Of a stretch of 64,000 bases of DNA, positions 17,168-26,907 are shown piece after piece. Under the pieces are notes generated by a model. That model was not told the DNA's origin. It made no database searches and saw only the letters and a program-made list of their open reading frames with translations. The DNA is taken from NCBI GenBank assembly GCA_037439425.1, contig JBBIWA010000002.1:177878-241877 (forward strand), in the 5' to 3' direction. Every line of letters starts with the position of its first letter. The stretch's first letter is position 1. The position numbers were made by a program, and so were the translations under genes. The stretch is from JBBIWA01 sp037439425 (GTDB lineage Bacteria > Acidobacteriota > Blastocatellia > RBC074).

Positions 17168-19285
17168 TCAACTCGCGCCGCTCCCCTCTACATAACCTGA
17201 TCCGCCTAACTGTGCGGCTAACTGCATTGGCTCCGTGACCGGCGCTTCGCAATAAAAATTGCGACACACGTAAGCCGTCGCCCGGCCGCCGATCTGGCCA
17301 CGTCCGGCAAGCAGCTTGATGGCGCGTGGTGCTTGTTCATCGTCTGGCGCTGCCAGTGCCACCACTTTGTTGGGCAAGTAGCGACCAAACGTGATGGTGA
17401 TGAGTGCTTCCGTCTCGGCGGATTGAGGCGCGCCGATAATGGCGATCTCGTAGGGTGAGGCAAGATAGAAATCAAGCGCGCAGAGCAAGTGTCCAAAGGC
17501 GCTGGGAAGGCGCAGCATCGCCTCCTTCATTATCCGCAGCACCTGTTCAGCCAGTTGGCGGTAACGCTCCTCGCCGGTAAGTAAGGCCAGGCGCAACAGC
17601 ACGTGTGTCGCCACAGAGTTTCCAGAAGGCGTCGCATTGTCATAGAAGTCCTTGATCCGGCTGATCAGCTTTTCGTGATCTCGACTGGTAAAGAAGAAGC
17701 CGCCTGCTTCAGTATCCCAAAACTGCTCGATCATCGTTTCCGCGAGCGCGCGCGCCTGCTCAAACCAGCGCAGATCAAAGGTCGCTTCGTAAAGCGCCAG
17801 CAAGCCATCAATCAGGAAAGCATAGTCTTCAAGATAAGCGTTCAGCTTGCTTGCACCGTCCTTGTGCGTGCGCCACAGGCGCCCGTCCTGGTACAGATGT
17901 GCGAGCAGGAAATTGGCGTTGTTGATGGCGATGGCGCGGTAATCATCACGTTTCAGAACACGAGCGGCTTGGGCGAAGCTGCGCAGCATCAGGCCATTCC
18001 ACGCCGTCAAGATCTTCTCGTCGCGAAATGGTTTGGCACGCTGCTGACGTGCTTCAAAGAGGACGCGTCGGCCACGCTCGACAACTTCACTGAGCCGCTC
18101 TGGCATAACCCCCATCAGTCTGGCAATCACGGGCAGTTCTTCTTCGACGTGGAGGATGCTGCGGCCTTCAAAATTGCCCACTGCTGAAATATCAAAGTAG
18201 CGATTAAAGAGAGGCGCATCTTCCTCACCCAGTAGTTCAGTGACCTCCTCTGGCCGCCAGAGGAAGAACTTCCCTTCTTCGCCTTCGCTATCAGCATCCT
18301 GCGTGGAATAGAAGCCGCCGCCCGCATCAGTCATTTCGCGCCGGACATAATCGAGCGTTTCGGTGGCGATCCGTTGGTAAAACTGGTTGCCTGTGACGAG
18401 AAATGCTTCCAGATAAAGGCGGGCCAGCAGCGCATTGTCGTAGAGCATCTTCTCAAAATGCGGGACCAGCCATTGCTCATCGACCGAGTAACGGTGGAAG
18501 CCGCCACCCAACTGGTCATAGATGCCGCCGCGAGCCATTTTATTCAATGTCAACTCAACGGCCCGAAGCGCAGCTTCATTCCCGGTGCGGTAGTACTGTC
18601 GCAATAGAAAGCTCAACGCCATTGAAGGCGGAAACTTGGGTCTGCTTCCAAAACCGCCGTGCACCGGATCGAAGGCGCGAAGCAGCGCCGTCGTGGCCTG
18701 ATCCAGCATCTCCACACTCAGCTCGCCCGCCGATATCTGAAATTCGTTGAGGCGGGCCAACTCGGTGAGCAGCACTTGGGCGTTCTCCGCAATCTGATCG
18801 CGATGATGACGATAGGCTGAGGCCACGGAAATCAGCACGCGTGGGAAGCCAGGCAGGCCAGCGCGATCGGCAGGCGGGAAATATGTCCCGCCATAAAATG
18901 GCACTCCGTCAGGCGTCAAAAAGACCGTCATGGGCCAGCCTCCCTGCCCGGTCATCATTTGCACTGCATTCATATAAATCGTGTCCAGGTCGGGTCGCTC
19001 TTCGCGATCAACTTTGATGCAGACGAAGTTTTCATTCATTAAACGTGCAATCGTTTCGTCCTCGAAGGATTCATATTCCATCACGTGACACCAATGACAG
19101 GCGGCATAACCGATGCTGAGCAAAATCGGTTTGTCCTCAGCCCTGGCCCTGGCAAAAGCTTCTTCGCCCCACGGATACCAATCCACAGGATTGTGCGCGT
19201 GTTGCCGGAGATAAGGGCTGGTTTCATTGATCAGCCGATTGGTGTACGAAGGATGAGAGTCAGTGTGTTGGGCGTGTTCAGCCAT
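17168..19285 (-). CDS. DUF255 thioredoxin-fold protein (YyaL / SSP411 type)
   Basis: 705 residues. ATG 19285 is preferred, with AAAGGA 7 nt upstream; the open frame beyond it looks non-coding. The N-terminal thioredoxin-like domain (about 15-180) has NRLINETSPYLRQHAHNPVD, CHWCHVM (redox CxxC) and GGWPMTVFLTPDG. It is followed by a (alpha/alpha)6-barrel-like region resembling cellobiose epimerases (AWNGLMLRSFAQAARVL, DYAFLIDGLLALYEATFD). The fusion is the standard form of this widespread family (about 680-750 residues), called spermatogenesis-associated protein 20 in animals. The reaction is unknown. Divergent from the HAD phosphatase with 187 bp between. Confidence 0.88.
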   Translation of the reverse strand: MAEHAQHTDSHPSYTNRLINETSPYLRQHAHNPVDWYPWGEEAFARARAEDKPILLSIGYAACHWCHVMEYESFEDETIARLMNENFVCIKVDREERPDLDTIYMNAVQMMTGQGGWPMTVFLTPDGVPFYGGTYFPPADRAGLPGFPRVLISVASAYRHHRDQIAENAQVLLTELARLNEFQISAGELSVEMLDQATTALLRAFDPVHGGFGSRPKFPPSMALSFLLRQYYRTGNEAALRAVELTLNKMARGGIYDQLGGGFHRYSVDEQWLVPHFEKMLYDNALLARLYLEAFLVTGNQFYQRIATETLDYVRREMTDAGGGFYSTQDADSEGEEGKFFLWRPEEVTELLGEEDAPLFNRYFDISAVGNFEGRSILHVEEELPVIARLMGVMPERLSEVVERGRRVLFEARQQRAKPFRDEKILTAWNGLMLRSFAQAARVLKRDDYRAIAINNANFLLAHLYQDGRLWRTHKDGASKLNAYLEDYAFLIDGLLALYEATFDLRWFEQARALAETMIEQFWDTEAGGFFFTSRDHEKLISRIKDFYDNATPSGNSVATHVLLRLALLTGEERYRQLAEQVLRIMKEAMLRLPSAFGHLLCALDFYLASPYEIAIIGAPQSAETEALITITFGRYLPNKVVALAAPDDEQAPRAIKLLAGRGQIGGRATAYVCRNFYCEAPVTEPMQLAAQLGGSGYVEGSGAS

Positions 19286-19472
19286 AACAGTCCTTTCGTG
19301 GCGGCGCGACCGAAAAGTGGCCGCAGCCTCACTTGCGCCAGCCTCCGGCCAGCTCAAATTGAGGTCCAAGATGACAGCAATCAAATGTATACTATTCGCT
19401 TTCGCGAAGCTGGTAAAGGCGGCGGAGCTCTTTGTGGCTGTTTATGTGACACAGGAAAAGGGCGGAAATCAA

Positions 19473-20141
19473 ATGAAATATCGTTGTTTACTCTTTGATC
19501 TGGATGGCACGCTGGTGGATTCGCGCGCTGATCTGATCACTTCGGTCAACCTCATGCTTGATGAACTAGGCCGCGCCCCCCTCGCCGACCAGAGCGTGGT
19601 GAAGTTTGTCGGCGAAGGAGCGCGGCTGCTAGTTGAGCGCGCGCTGCAGGCCACCCAAGAGCAGCCCCCGGGAAGCGCTGAGATTGATCACGCGCTGGAG
19701 GTCTTCCGGCGCCACTATCGCGAGCATCTGCTCGACCAGACGCGCACTTACCCCGAAGTCGAAGAGACTCTCGCTTACTTTCATCATCTGCCGAAGGCGG
19801 TCATCACTAACAAACCATATGAATTTACCCTGGCCTTGCTGGAAGGGCTTGGCCTGCTTGCGCACTTCGCGGTGATTCTGGGCGGTGACAGTCTGCCGCA
19901 GCGCAAGCCGTCGCCCGAGCCGCTGCTGCGAGCTGCGCAGCGTTGCGGTTGCGCGCCCGGCGCTTGCCTGATGGTCGGCGATAGCCAGGTAGATATGCTG
20001 GCCGGCCGCGCCGCTCGCATGACGACGTGTGGCTATCTAGGCGGCTTTGGTGAGAAGGCTGCTTTAGTTGAAGGAGGCGCAGATGTGCTGATCGAACGAT
20101 TCGGTGAGTTGCGAGCCGTGGTTGCAGGTCTGAGGTCGTGA
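19473..20141 (+). CDS. HAD-superfamily phosphatase (phosphoglycolate phosphatase-like)
   Basis: 222 residues from ATG 19473; the open frame upstream to 19263 lacks HAD sequence, and GGAAAAGGGCGGAAA precedes the ATG. Motif I is FDLDGTLVDS (catalytic Asp pair), motif II AVITNKP, and motif III/IV MVGDSQVDMLAGRAA; the cap (about 20-85) is the helical type of subfamily IA. This matches Gph, which removes 2-phosphoglycolate formed by oxygen damage to DNA ends or other lesions, but pyrophosphatase and other IA members look alike. I therefore leave the symbol blank. Confidence 0.85.
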   Translation: MKYRCLLFDLDGTLVDSRADLITSVNLMLDELGRAPLADQSVVKFVGEGARLLVERALQATQEQPPGSAEIDHALEVFRRHYREHLLDQTRTYPEVEETLAYFHHLPKAVITNKPYEFTLALLEGLGLLAHFAVILGGDSLPQRKPSPEPLLRAAQRCGCAPGACLMVGDSQVDMLAGRAARMTTCGYLGGFGEKAALVEGGADVLIERFGELRAVVAGLRS

Positions 20142-20348
20142 AGTTCAGGCGGCAGATTTCGGAGAAACGGTGAATCGGTGAAATCCGTGGATCGAACGTG
20201 GATCGAACAGTGAACTCCAAGATCCGACTAGAGCCGAGCCACAGCGCATCAGCGCAGACCAGATGCAGCTTTGGAGACAGAATCTGCACTGATACGCTGC
20301 AACTCGCCGGGCTCGCGCTGTTGACACCCGACAGCTTTGAAACGGGCA

Positions 20349-20540
20349 TCAGGCAGTACGAGCTAGCTTGCGAACCCCAAGCCAGATGAGATAAATGATC
20401 CCACCAATAATCGCTAACTTGATGGCTATCCCTACTAGGTTCACGATTAGCCCCAGTAGTGAAAGCGCAGCGATTCCAACCGCCGCAATGATGAGCAGGG
20501 CGAAGATGATCAAGAGCACGGTCCCTAGAGCTTGAAGCAT
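20349..20540 (-). CDS. Small two-helix membrane protein
   Basis: 63 residues, from ATG 20540 with a perfect GGAGG five nt upstream. Two hydrophobic helices (about 5-32 and 35-58) fill the protein: MLQALGTVLLIIFALLIIAA and KLAIIGGIIYLIWLGV, with a basic end. The longer frame upstream to 20696 has no ribosome-binding site. Unknown function; similar short envelope proteins are often stress-induced. Stands alone, divergent from the Tat protein. Confidence 0.65.
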   Translation of the reverse strand: MLQALGTVLLIIFALLIIAAVGIAALSLLGLIVNLVGIAIKLAIIGGIIYLIWLGVRKLARTA

Positions 20541-20741
20541 AAGTGCCTCCTTTAATTTTTTGCGCCACCGCCTTATACGAGTTGCCTTCGGTGAGTGTTC
20601 CAGCAAATTGCGATGGCCTCCGGAAGAAGCCTGCTGAAAGGCTGTTCTTGACATTGCCTTAAGCTTAGCGTAACGTGAGCCTGCCTCGCACCTCACGCCC
20701 GCAGATCATCGCGGCTTTCAAACTGGAGGTTATCCTTAACC

Positions 20742-22124
20742 ATGGGTCGAAAGAGAACTGCTCGTCAAAACAAGCGTGCGAAACAGTCGCCTGAGATCGG
20801 GCGGCGTAAGTTTGTGGCCCTGGGCCTCGGTGGAGTGGGAACGCTCATTACGGCTGGAGCGATTGGGTACAAGGTGGGTTGGTTCGGCTCAGCCTCAGTG
20901 GCTGAGGGGACTCCCTCACCGGGTAGCGCTCCGCTGGTGAGCCCGCCGTTGCCCGCTGGCTTGCACCCCCTGTCACTGTCGGCCAGTTACCAGAACGCGC
21001 TACGTGCAGCCAGCGAAATCACCGAGCATTACACCCGGTATTTGAATAATCCTTCGACCTTGATTCACGCCGTGCGGGCTTTTGGTCAAAATTTCACGCT
21101 GGCCGATGGCACTCTCGCAGTCGCCCATCTCTGCTCCAGGTACGCCGCCGAGAAGGAAATCAATGGGAAGCGATATGTCTACTTCCCGCGCGAGGTCGAG
21201 GTACATGAGAACAGCTTCCTGAAGACTTTCCTTGAAGCCGGTGTCAGTCTCGACCAGCCCATTACGGTGGGCAGCAATCACTACACGCTGCGTGAGCTGG
21301 GCGAAAGCGCCCGCAGTCTCTTCCGCTGCGATCCACAAGACCTCTCCCGCTACGAGAAGGACTTGCTGGAAAATCATTTGCCTTGGGGGCTGATCGCCTT
21401 CTCGATTCTGGTTCCCCCGTCGCAATCATCCTGGACCAACGCCTTCGGCGAGCAGATCCATCTGCCAGCAGTGATTGATAGTGCGCTGAGCGCTTATGAG
21501 CAGACCTGCTCCGGCGTTCGGGACGCGCTGGTGCGCGGCGAAGCTGAATCGATTGCGTTCCGTCAGGCGATGAACCAGCAGAGCTGTTATGGCATGCACG
21601 CCGTCTACGGCTTCTTCTCCTGCCTCAAGCATGGTTACCGCAGCCACAATCTCTCCGAGCGGTTGCGCCAGTTGCTGGATCTGGTGATCTACCGACTGCG
21701 GGGAGATGTCGAAGCTTTTCAACGAGAATATGAAGCGGCCAAAGCCTTGGGCCCACAAGCGCTCAGCAACTTGAGTTATGTGGACAAGGCTGGCCGAGCT
21801 GTCACCCAGGGGCCACCGCCGCCGTTTGTTATGGAAGCTATGCACCTGCGCTCACAAATCAAGCTGCTCGGTCATGCCCTCGAAGCCATCAATTATGTGT
21901 TATTGCACCGTCTCTTTTCGTTGACCCCGGAACAGAAGCAGCGTGTGCAGGCGGGAGAGCAGGTGCTTTACGACTGCCTGGTCAAGGTGCGCGCGCTGGA
22001 TCTGGACGCACTGGCTCGCTGGTACAGCAAATTTGTCAGTGATACGGTTATTGCTGTTGCCCACGCCTTACGTGCTATGAAGCTCCTCACTGCTGACAAC
22101 CCGGACACGATCGCCAAGAAATAG
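20742..22124 (+). CDS. Tat-exported protein of unknown function
   Basis: 460 residues. A twin-arginine signal lies at residues 19-50 (GRRKFVALGLGGVGTLITAG), and a GGAGG sits about 12 nt before ATG 20742. A Pro-rich linker (residues 55-75) leads to a mostly helical domain. Recognisable blocks are TLADGTLAVAHLCSRYA, HLPWGLIAFSIL and CYGMHAVYGFFSCLKHGYR. Several His and Cys residues lie in or near them, which with Tat export suggests a folded metal-cofactor protein; this is inference. I do not recognise the family. No cofactor-maturation gene is adjacent; lysS follows after about 215 bp on the same strand. Confidence 0.75.
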   Translation: MGRKRTARQNKRAKQSPEIGRRKFVALGLGGVGTLITAGAIGYKVGWFGSASVAEGTPSPGSAPLVSPPLPAGLHPLSLSASYQNALRAASEITEHYTRYLNNPSTLIHAVRAFGQNFTLADGTLAVAHLCSRYAAEKEINGKRYVYFPREVEVHENSFLKTFLEAGVSLDQPITVGSNHYTLRELGESARSLFRCDPQDLSRYEKDLLENHLPWGLIAFSILVPPSQSSWTNAFGEQIHLPAVIDSALSAYEQTCSGVRDALVRGEAESIAFRQAMNQQSCYGMHAVYGFFSCLKHGYRSHNLSERLRQLLDLVIYRLRGDVEAFQREYEAAKALGPQALSNLSYVDKAGRAVTQGPPPPFVMEAMHLRSQIKLLGHALEAINYVLLHRLFSLTPEQKQRVQAGEQVLYDCLVKVRALDLDALARWYSKFVSDTVIAVAHALRAMKLLTADNPDTIAKK

Positions 22125-22339
22125 CCAACGCGAATGCATTGAGGACCAATCCTTCTCTCTTCCCGGTAGTGTGCCTAGACAGATGGTTTGTTGCGGTTTG
22201 AAGAGATCAGGAAATTGAGTATTATCAGGGTGGCGAATGTAGGGCCAACTGTTAGTTTGGCTCCCGCTTCCGGTAACCATGCTATTGTCAGGTCATGGGC
22301 GAAGTGATTGCTTTGCCCTGCCTGGTGAGGAGGATAAGA

Positions 22340-23917
22340 TTGCTTGAGCTGGACAACGATCAGATTCGGCAACGGCGTCGTCACCTGGAAGAGATCATCG
22401 CGCTGGGGCACCAGCCTTATCCCCATCGCTTCGATCGCACCCATACGATCTCAGAGATAGTCGAGCGCTACCGCAGTTATGCAGGTAAGAAGGACGAAGC
22501 CGAGACTGAACAGACAAACGCCGAATTGAAAGCTGCCGAAGGAGGCCAGCTGCGTCTGGCCGGACGCATCATGACGATGAGGTTGATGGGCAAGGCAGCG
22601 TTTGCTCATCTCTCGGATGGAGCGCAACAATTGCAAATCTACGTCCGGAAAAACGACGTGGGCGAAGCTGGTTGGGCACTTTATCAGAAACTTGATCTCG
22701 GCGATTGGATCGGAGTAGCAGGCTTTCTCTTCATTACCAGGACGGGTGAGCTGTCGCTGCATGTGAGCAGCCTCTACTTCCTGGCCAAGGCATTGCTGCC
22801 GATGCCTGATAAATATCACGGCGTGCACGATAAGGAATTGCGGTATCGGCAGCGTTACGTAGACCTGATAGCAAGCAGCGCGGCGAGCCATCTGCAGGAA
22901 GGGCTTTGCGGGGGCGAATTGACGACGCGCGAAGTCTTCGTCCGTCGCGCTCAGATCATCCGCGAGCTGCGCCGTTTTTTTGACGAGCGCGGCTACATCG
23001 AAGTGGAGACCCCGATGCTTTCGCCGCTGGCCACAGGTGCCGCGGCGCGCCCCTTCGTCACGCATCACAATGCGCTGGACATGACGCTCTACGCGCGCAT
23101 CGCACCGGAGCTTTACCTGAAGCGGCTGATCGTGGGCGGATTTGAGAAAGTCTATGAACTCAATCGCAACTTCCGCAATGAAGGGCTCTCGATCCGCCAC
23201 AACCCTGAGTTCACGATGCTGGAGTTTTATCAGGCCTACTCGGATTTCAACGACCTGATGGAGCTGACCGAAGAGTTGATCAAAGGAGTGGTAGACAAGG
23301 TCTGCGGCACGCGCCAGCTGCGCTATCAAGACTATCTGATTGACTACGATCATTGGGAGCGTTTGACGATGCGCGAGGCGGTGCTGAAATACTGGCCGGA
23401 TGAGACTACCCGGCCAACGCTTGAAGCTTTGGTAGACCGCAGGGGGCTCGCCGCTGCTGCTGCGGCGCTTGATCTTTCCTATGATCCGGAGCTTAACGAA
23501 GGGCAATTGCTGGGCGAGATCTTCGAGCATGTAGCTGAACCGCATCTGATCAACCCGACTTTTATCACCGAGTTTCCGACCGTGCTTTCGCCGCTCTCAA
23601 AGCAGAAGCCCGATGATCCGCGCTTCGTCGAGCGATTCGAACTCTTCATCGCCACCATGGAGATTGCCAACGCTTTCTCGGAGCTGAATGATCCGGTAGA
23701 GCAGCGCAAACGCTTTGAAGAGCAAATGCAGCGGCGCGAGCGCGGCGACGAAGAAGCAATGGTGATGGATGAGGATTATCTCCGCGCGCTCTCTTATGGC
23801 ATGCCGCCCACCGCTGGCGAAGGCATCGGCGTTGACCGACTGGTGATGTTATTGACCAATCAACGCTCCATCCGTGACGTGATTCTCTTTCCCCATATGC
23901 GGCCTGAGTCCAGGTGA
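22340..23917 (+). CDS. lysS: Lysyl-tRNA synthetase, class II
   Basis: 525 residues. TTG 22340 is preferred over ATG 22295 because GAGGAGG sits 7 nt before it; the ATG has no ribosome-binding site and adds 15 residues alien to the family. The N-terminal OB fold (about 60-150) binds the anticodon. The class II core shows motif 2 NFRNEGLSIRHNPEFTMLEF and motif 3 GEGIGVDRLVMLLTNQRSIRDVILFP. It charges tRNA-Lys with lysine in the cytoplasm. A 23-residue stretch, HLQEGLCGGELTTRE (near residue 185), looks like a small insertion just before the catalytic core. It precedes the permease gene by 42 bp. Confidence 0.95.
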   Translation: MLELDNDQIRQRRRHLEEIIALGHQPYPHRFDRTHTISEIVERYRSYAGKKDEAETEQTNAELKAAEGGQLRLAGRIMTMRLMGKAAFAHLSDGAQQLQIYVRKNDVGEAGWALYQKLDLGDWIGVAGFLFITRTGELSLHVSSLYFLAKALLPMPDKYHGVHDKELRYRQRYVDLIASSAASHLQEGLCGGELTTREVFVRRAQIIRELRRFFDERGYIEVETPMLSPLATGAAARPFVTHHNALDMTLYARIAPELYLKRLIVGGFEKVYELNRNFRNEGLSIRHNPEFTMLEFYQAYSDFNDLMELTEELIKGVVDKVCGTRQLRYQDYLIDYDHWERLTMREAVLKYWPDETTRPTLEALVDRRGLAAAAAALDLSYDPELNEGQLLGEIFEHVAEPHLINPTFITEFPTVLSPLSKQKPDDPRFVERFELFIATMEIANAFSELNDPVEQRKRFEEQMQRRERGDEEAMVMDEDYLRALSYGMPPTAGEGIGVDRLVMLLTNQRSIRDVILFPHMRPESR

Positions 23918-23959
23918 AACAGAGAGCTGAGGTCTATTGTGGGCGGTGGTCACTCACCT

Positions 23960-25219
23960 ATGCCTTATGAACTCTTCATCGCTTTGCGCTACCTGCGCGC
24001 CCGGCGCCGCCAGGCAGCAGTCTCCGTCATTACCGCCATTGCCATTGCCGGCATCACTGTGGGCGTGGCGGCATTGATTGTTGCGCAGGCGCTGGCCCTT
24101 GGCTTTCGCGATGAAGTGCAGGAGAAGATCCTCAGTGGGACAGCCCATCTCAATCTGCTCAAGCCGGATGACAGCGGGATCGAAAACTACCGCGAGTTGA
24201 CCGAGCGCCTCCGCCGCGTTCCGGGCGTGCGCGCCGCCTCAGCCACAATCTATGAGCCTGTCTTGATCAGCGCCGCCGACCGGCAGGAGGTGGCAATCCT
24301 CAAGGGCGTTGACCTTGACGCGCCACCTGAAGCCAATGAGGTCTTCGCCACCACGATTGAAGGCGATCCCAAGGAGCTGCGCCTGTCACCAGCGCCAGCT
24401 CAGCTTGAAGAGCCAGTGCTGCCGCCATTGGATGGGGTGATTATTGGCAAAGAACTGGCGCGGACGCTGGGAGTGCATAAGAATGACACGGTGACGGTGC
24501 TGGCGGCTCACCCGCGGCTGACGCCCTTAGGGCCGGCACCGCGTTACACCCGGTTGCGTGTCGTTGGCATCTTCGCTTCGGGCCTCTATGAATACGACTC
24601 GAAGTGGCTTTATGTCTCACTCCAGACAGCGCAGCGCATGATAGGAGGCGGTGATACGGCGCGCGTGATTCAGATGAAGGTGGCCGATATTTATGCTGTA
24701 GCTGAGGTGAGCCAGCGGGTGCTTGAAGCAGCCGGGCCAGGATTTATCACTACCAACTGGCAAGAGCTGAACCGAGCTTTGTTTGCTGCTTTCAAGCTGC
24801 AACAAATGGTCATTGTCCTCTTTTTCTCACTACTCATTGCCATCGCAGCACTCAACATCATCACGACACTGATCATGATGGTGATCGAGAAGCATCGCGA
24901 CATCGCCATTCTGCGCGCGCAGGGAGCCACGCCGCAAAGCATCCGGCGCATCTTTATGCTGCAAGGCATCACCATCGGGCTGGTTGGAGCATTGCTCGGC
25001 ACAGCAGTTGGCCTGAGTTTTTGCTGGTTCGCCAACGCCTATCAACTGATCTCGATCCCGGCCGAGATCTACTCGATCTCCCAGGTCAGGCTCAAAGTGC
25101 GCGCCTTTGACTGTGCCAGCGTCGCCCTGTTAGCAGTGATTATCAGCCTTCTGGCCACGATTTACCCGGCACGAACAGCAGCGCGGCTGGTTCCGGTCGA
25201 GGCGCTGCGGTACGAATAG
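23960..25219 (+). CDS. LolC/LolE-type lipoprotein-releasing ABC transporter permease
   Basis: 419 residues. ATG 23960 starts MPYELFIALRYLRARRR, the usual LolC/E opening; GTG 23939 would add seven residues. Topology: one helix near the N-terminus (about 22-45), a large periplasmic MacB-type domain (about 45-265), then three helices in the FtsX domain (about 270-300, 320-345 and 375-405, with LRAQGATPQSIRRIFMLQG between). In the Lol system two such subunits and the ATPase LolD release lipoproteins from the inner membrane to LolA. No LolD-type ATPase follows here, so it must come from elsewhere. Located 42 bp after lysS; some genomes keep this order. Confidence 0.85.
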   Translation: MPYELFIALRYLRARRRQAAVSVITAIAIAGITVGVAALIVAQALALGFRDEVQEKILSGTAHLNLLKPDDSGIENYRELTERLRRVPGVRAASATIYEPVLISAADRQEVAILKGVDLDAPPEANEVFATTIEGDPKELRLSPAPAQLEEPVLPPLDGVIIGKELARTLGVHKNDTVTVLAAHPRLTPLGPAPRYTRLRVVGIFASGLYEYDSKWLYVSLQTAQRMIGGGDTARVIQMKVADIYAVAEVSQRVLEAAGPGFITTNWQELNRALFAAFKLQQMVIVLFFSLLIAIAALNIITTLIMMVIEKHRDIAILRAQGATPQSIRRIFMLQGITIGLVGALLGTAVGLSFCWFANAYQLISIPAEIYSISQVRLKVRAFDCASVALLAVIISLLATIYPARTAARLVPVEALRYE

Positions 25220-25396
25220 GCACACAAAAGCAGCGGGATGCTGTGGGGCGGCAGGTCAGGGTGGCGTAGACGAGTGGGGAGTGATGAGCTAGACGCTGCC
25301 GGCCTTTGCGCTGCCGTGCCGGTGATACGAAACTTGCCTAAAAGCCCAGCCAGGCTTCAGCTCCGCAAATGACCCACGAGTGCAGGTGAAAAAGAT

Positions 25397-26797
25397 TTAC
25401 ATTGCTCCTGTACCGCGTAGCACAGCAGGGAGAGTCTTAAAAAGAATCTTCAGATCTAGGGCCAGCGACCAGTTGTCTATGTAAGCCAGGTCTTGCTGAA
25501 TCCATTCGTCAAAGGTAGTCTGGCTACGCCCGGAGATCTGCCAGATGCAGGTAATGCCCGGTTTGACGCTGAAGCGGCGGTTGAACCAGAACTCGTTGAA
25601 GCGCTCGAAATCACGTACCGGCAGTGGGCGCGGTCCGACCAATGACAGATCACCCAGCAAGACATTGAACAGTTGCGGTAATTCATCCAGACTCGTCTTG
25701 CGCAGAAAAGCGCCGAAGCGTGTGATTCGCGGGTCATGTTTGATCTTAAAGACTGGCCCCTGCGCTTCGTTAAACTGCTCCAGCTCCGCCTGCCGCTGCT
25801 CCGCGTCGGCGACCATGGTGCGGAACTTGAACATCAGGAAGCGCCGCTTGTTGTAGCCAATCCGCTCCTGGATGAAAAAGATCGGGCCGGGCGAAGTCAA
25901 TTTGATCAGCAGCGCGATCACCACCATCAATGGGGCCAGCAAAATGAGCAGCGCCGTCGCTCCCACAAGATCAATCAAGCGCTTAATCGTCAACCGCCAG
26001 TTAACCGGCGGGCCGGTGTAAAGTGAGAGAACCGGAATCTCTTCCAGTTGCTCCGCCACCGCGCGCGCCAGCCGAAGATCGAAAAGCTCCGAGTGCACCC
26101 TCACCGTCACACCCTGATCTTCGGCGATCCGAATGATGTTTGAAATCTCCTGGTAGAAGGTCTTGATCGGAAGCGCCACGATCATCTCATCTATGACGTT
26201 GGTGGCGAGGATCTCCGCCATCTGCTCGAGCGGACCGATCAAACCTGGCTCTTTCACGTTATCGATAAATCCGGCCAGCTGATAGCCCAACTCCGGATGA
26301 CGGGTGAGCAGATCGGCCATCTGTTGCGCGCGCGCTCCGGTGCCGACAATTACCACGCGGCGCAGATTGCGCCCACGCAGGCGAAATTGGCGCAACACCA
26401 CCCGCTTCAGCAGACGCAGGATAAACAACCCCGTAGTGGCCAGCGCCCAGAAGATGAATAACCACCTGCGGCTAATCGAACTCCACTGCGCTACCGGCAC
26501 CAGCGCGGCCAGCACCAGCGTACACAAACTGGCGGCCTTGACAGCGTCCGACAATTCAATGCGCCAGCTCGCCAAGCGCTTCGACCGGTAGAGCCACAAA
26601 GACGACAGGCCGATATTCCAGCTCAGCAGTAACAGCCCAAAGAAGATGACATCTGAAGGCTGCGCACCGAACACCACTTCTTTAATCCGCCATAGATTGC
26701 TTTCCAAACTCCAGGCGGCTGCCAGGATCAAAATAAGCGCGATCAGGTCAATCCATTTGAGCGCTACCATGAGTGAGGATCGTTGTGAGGAAGTCAT
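25397..26797 (-). CDS. Initiating polyprenyl-phosphate sugar phosphotransferase (exopolysaccharide)
   Basis: 466 residues from ATG 26797, with GGAGG 10 nt upstream. Four to five N-terminal helices (about 10-110) precede a CoA-binding-like Rossmann domain (about 140-235; VVIVGTGARAQQMADLL). A re-entrant helix and the catalytic bacterial sugar transferase domain follow (about 270-466; GPIFFIQERIGYNKRRF, FKFRTMVADAE, KTSLDELPQLFNVLLGDLSLVGPRP). It should transfer hexose-1-phosphate to undecaprenyl phosphate at the inner membrane to begin a repeat unit (WcaJ/GumD class). Last gene of the leftward operon 30060-25397. The downstream glycosyltransferases are not in the window. Confidence 0.92.
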   Translation of the reverse strand: MTSSQRSSLMVALKWIDLIALILILAAAWSLESNLWRIKEVVFGAQPSDVIFFGLLLLSWNIGLSSLWLYRSKRLASWRIELSDAVKAASLCTLVLAALVPVAQWSSISRRWLFIFWALATTGLFILRLLKRVVLRQFRLRGRNLRRVVIVGTGARAQQMADLLTRHPELGYQLAGFIDNVKEPGLIGPLEQMAEILATNVIDEMIVALPIKTFYQEISNIIRIAEDQGVTVRVHSELFDLRLARAVAEQLEEIPVLSLYTGPPVNWRLTIKRLIDLVGATALLILLAPLMVVIALLIKLTSPGPIFFIQERIGYNKRRFLMFKFRTMVADAEQRQAELEQFNEAQGPVFKIKHDPRITRFGAFLRKTSLDELPQLFNVLLGDLSLVGPRPLPVRDFERFNEFWFNRRFSVKPGITCIWQISGRSQTTFDEWIQQDLAYIDNWSLALDLKILFKTLPAVLRGTGAM

Positions 26798-26907
26798 GGC
26801 CAGAATCCTCCTTTGTGAAATCGTGAGGCCGGAAGCTGAGGGGCTGGAAGTGGGTGAGTGTGAGGGAAAGAGCTTTTTGATCCCAGACTCTGAAGTAGAA
26901 GCTCTAT

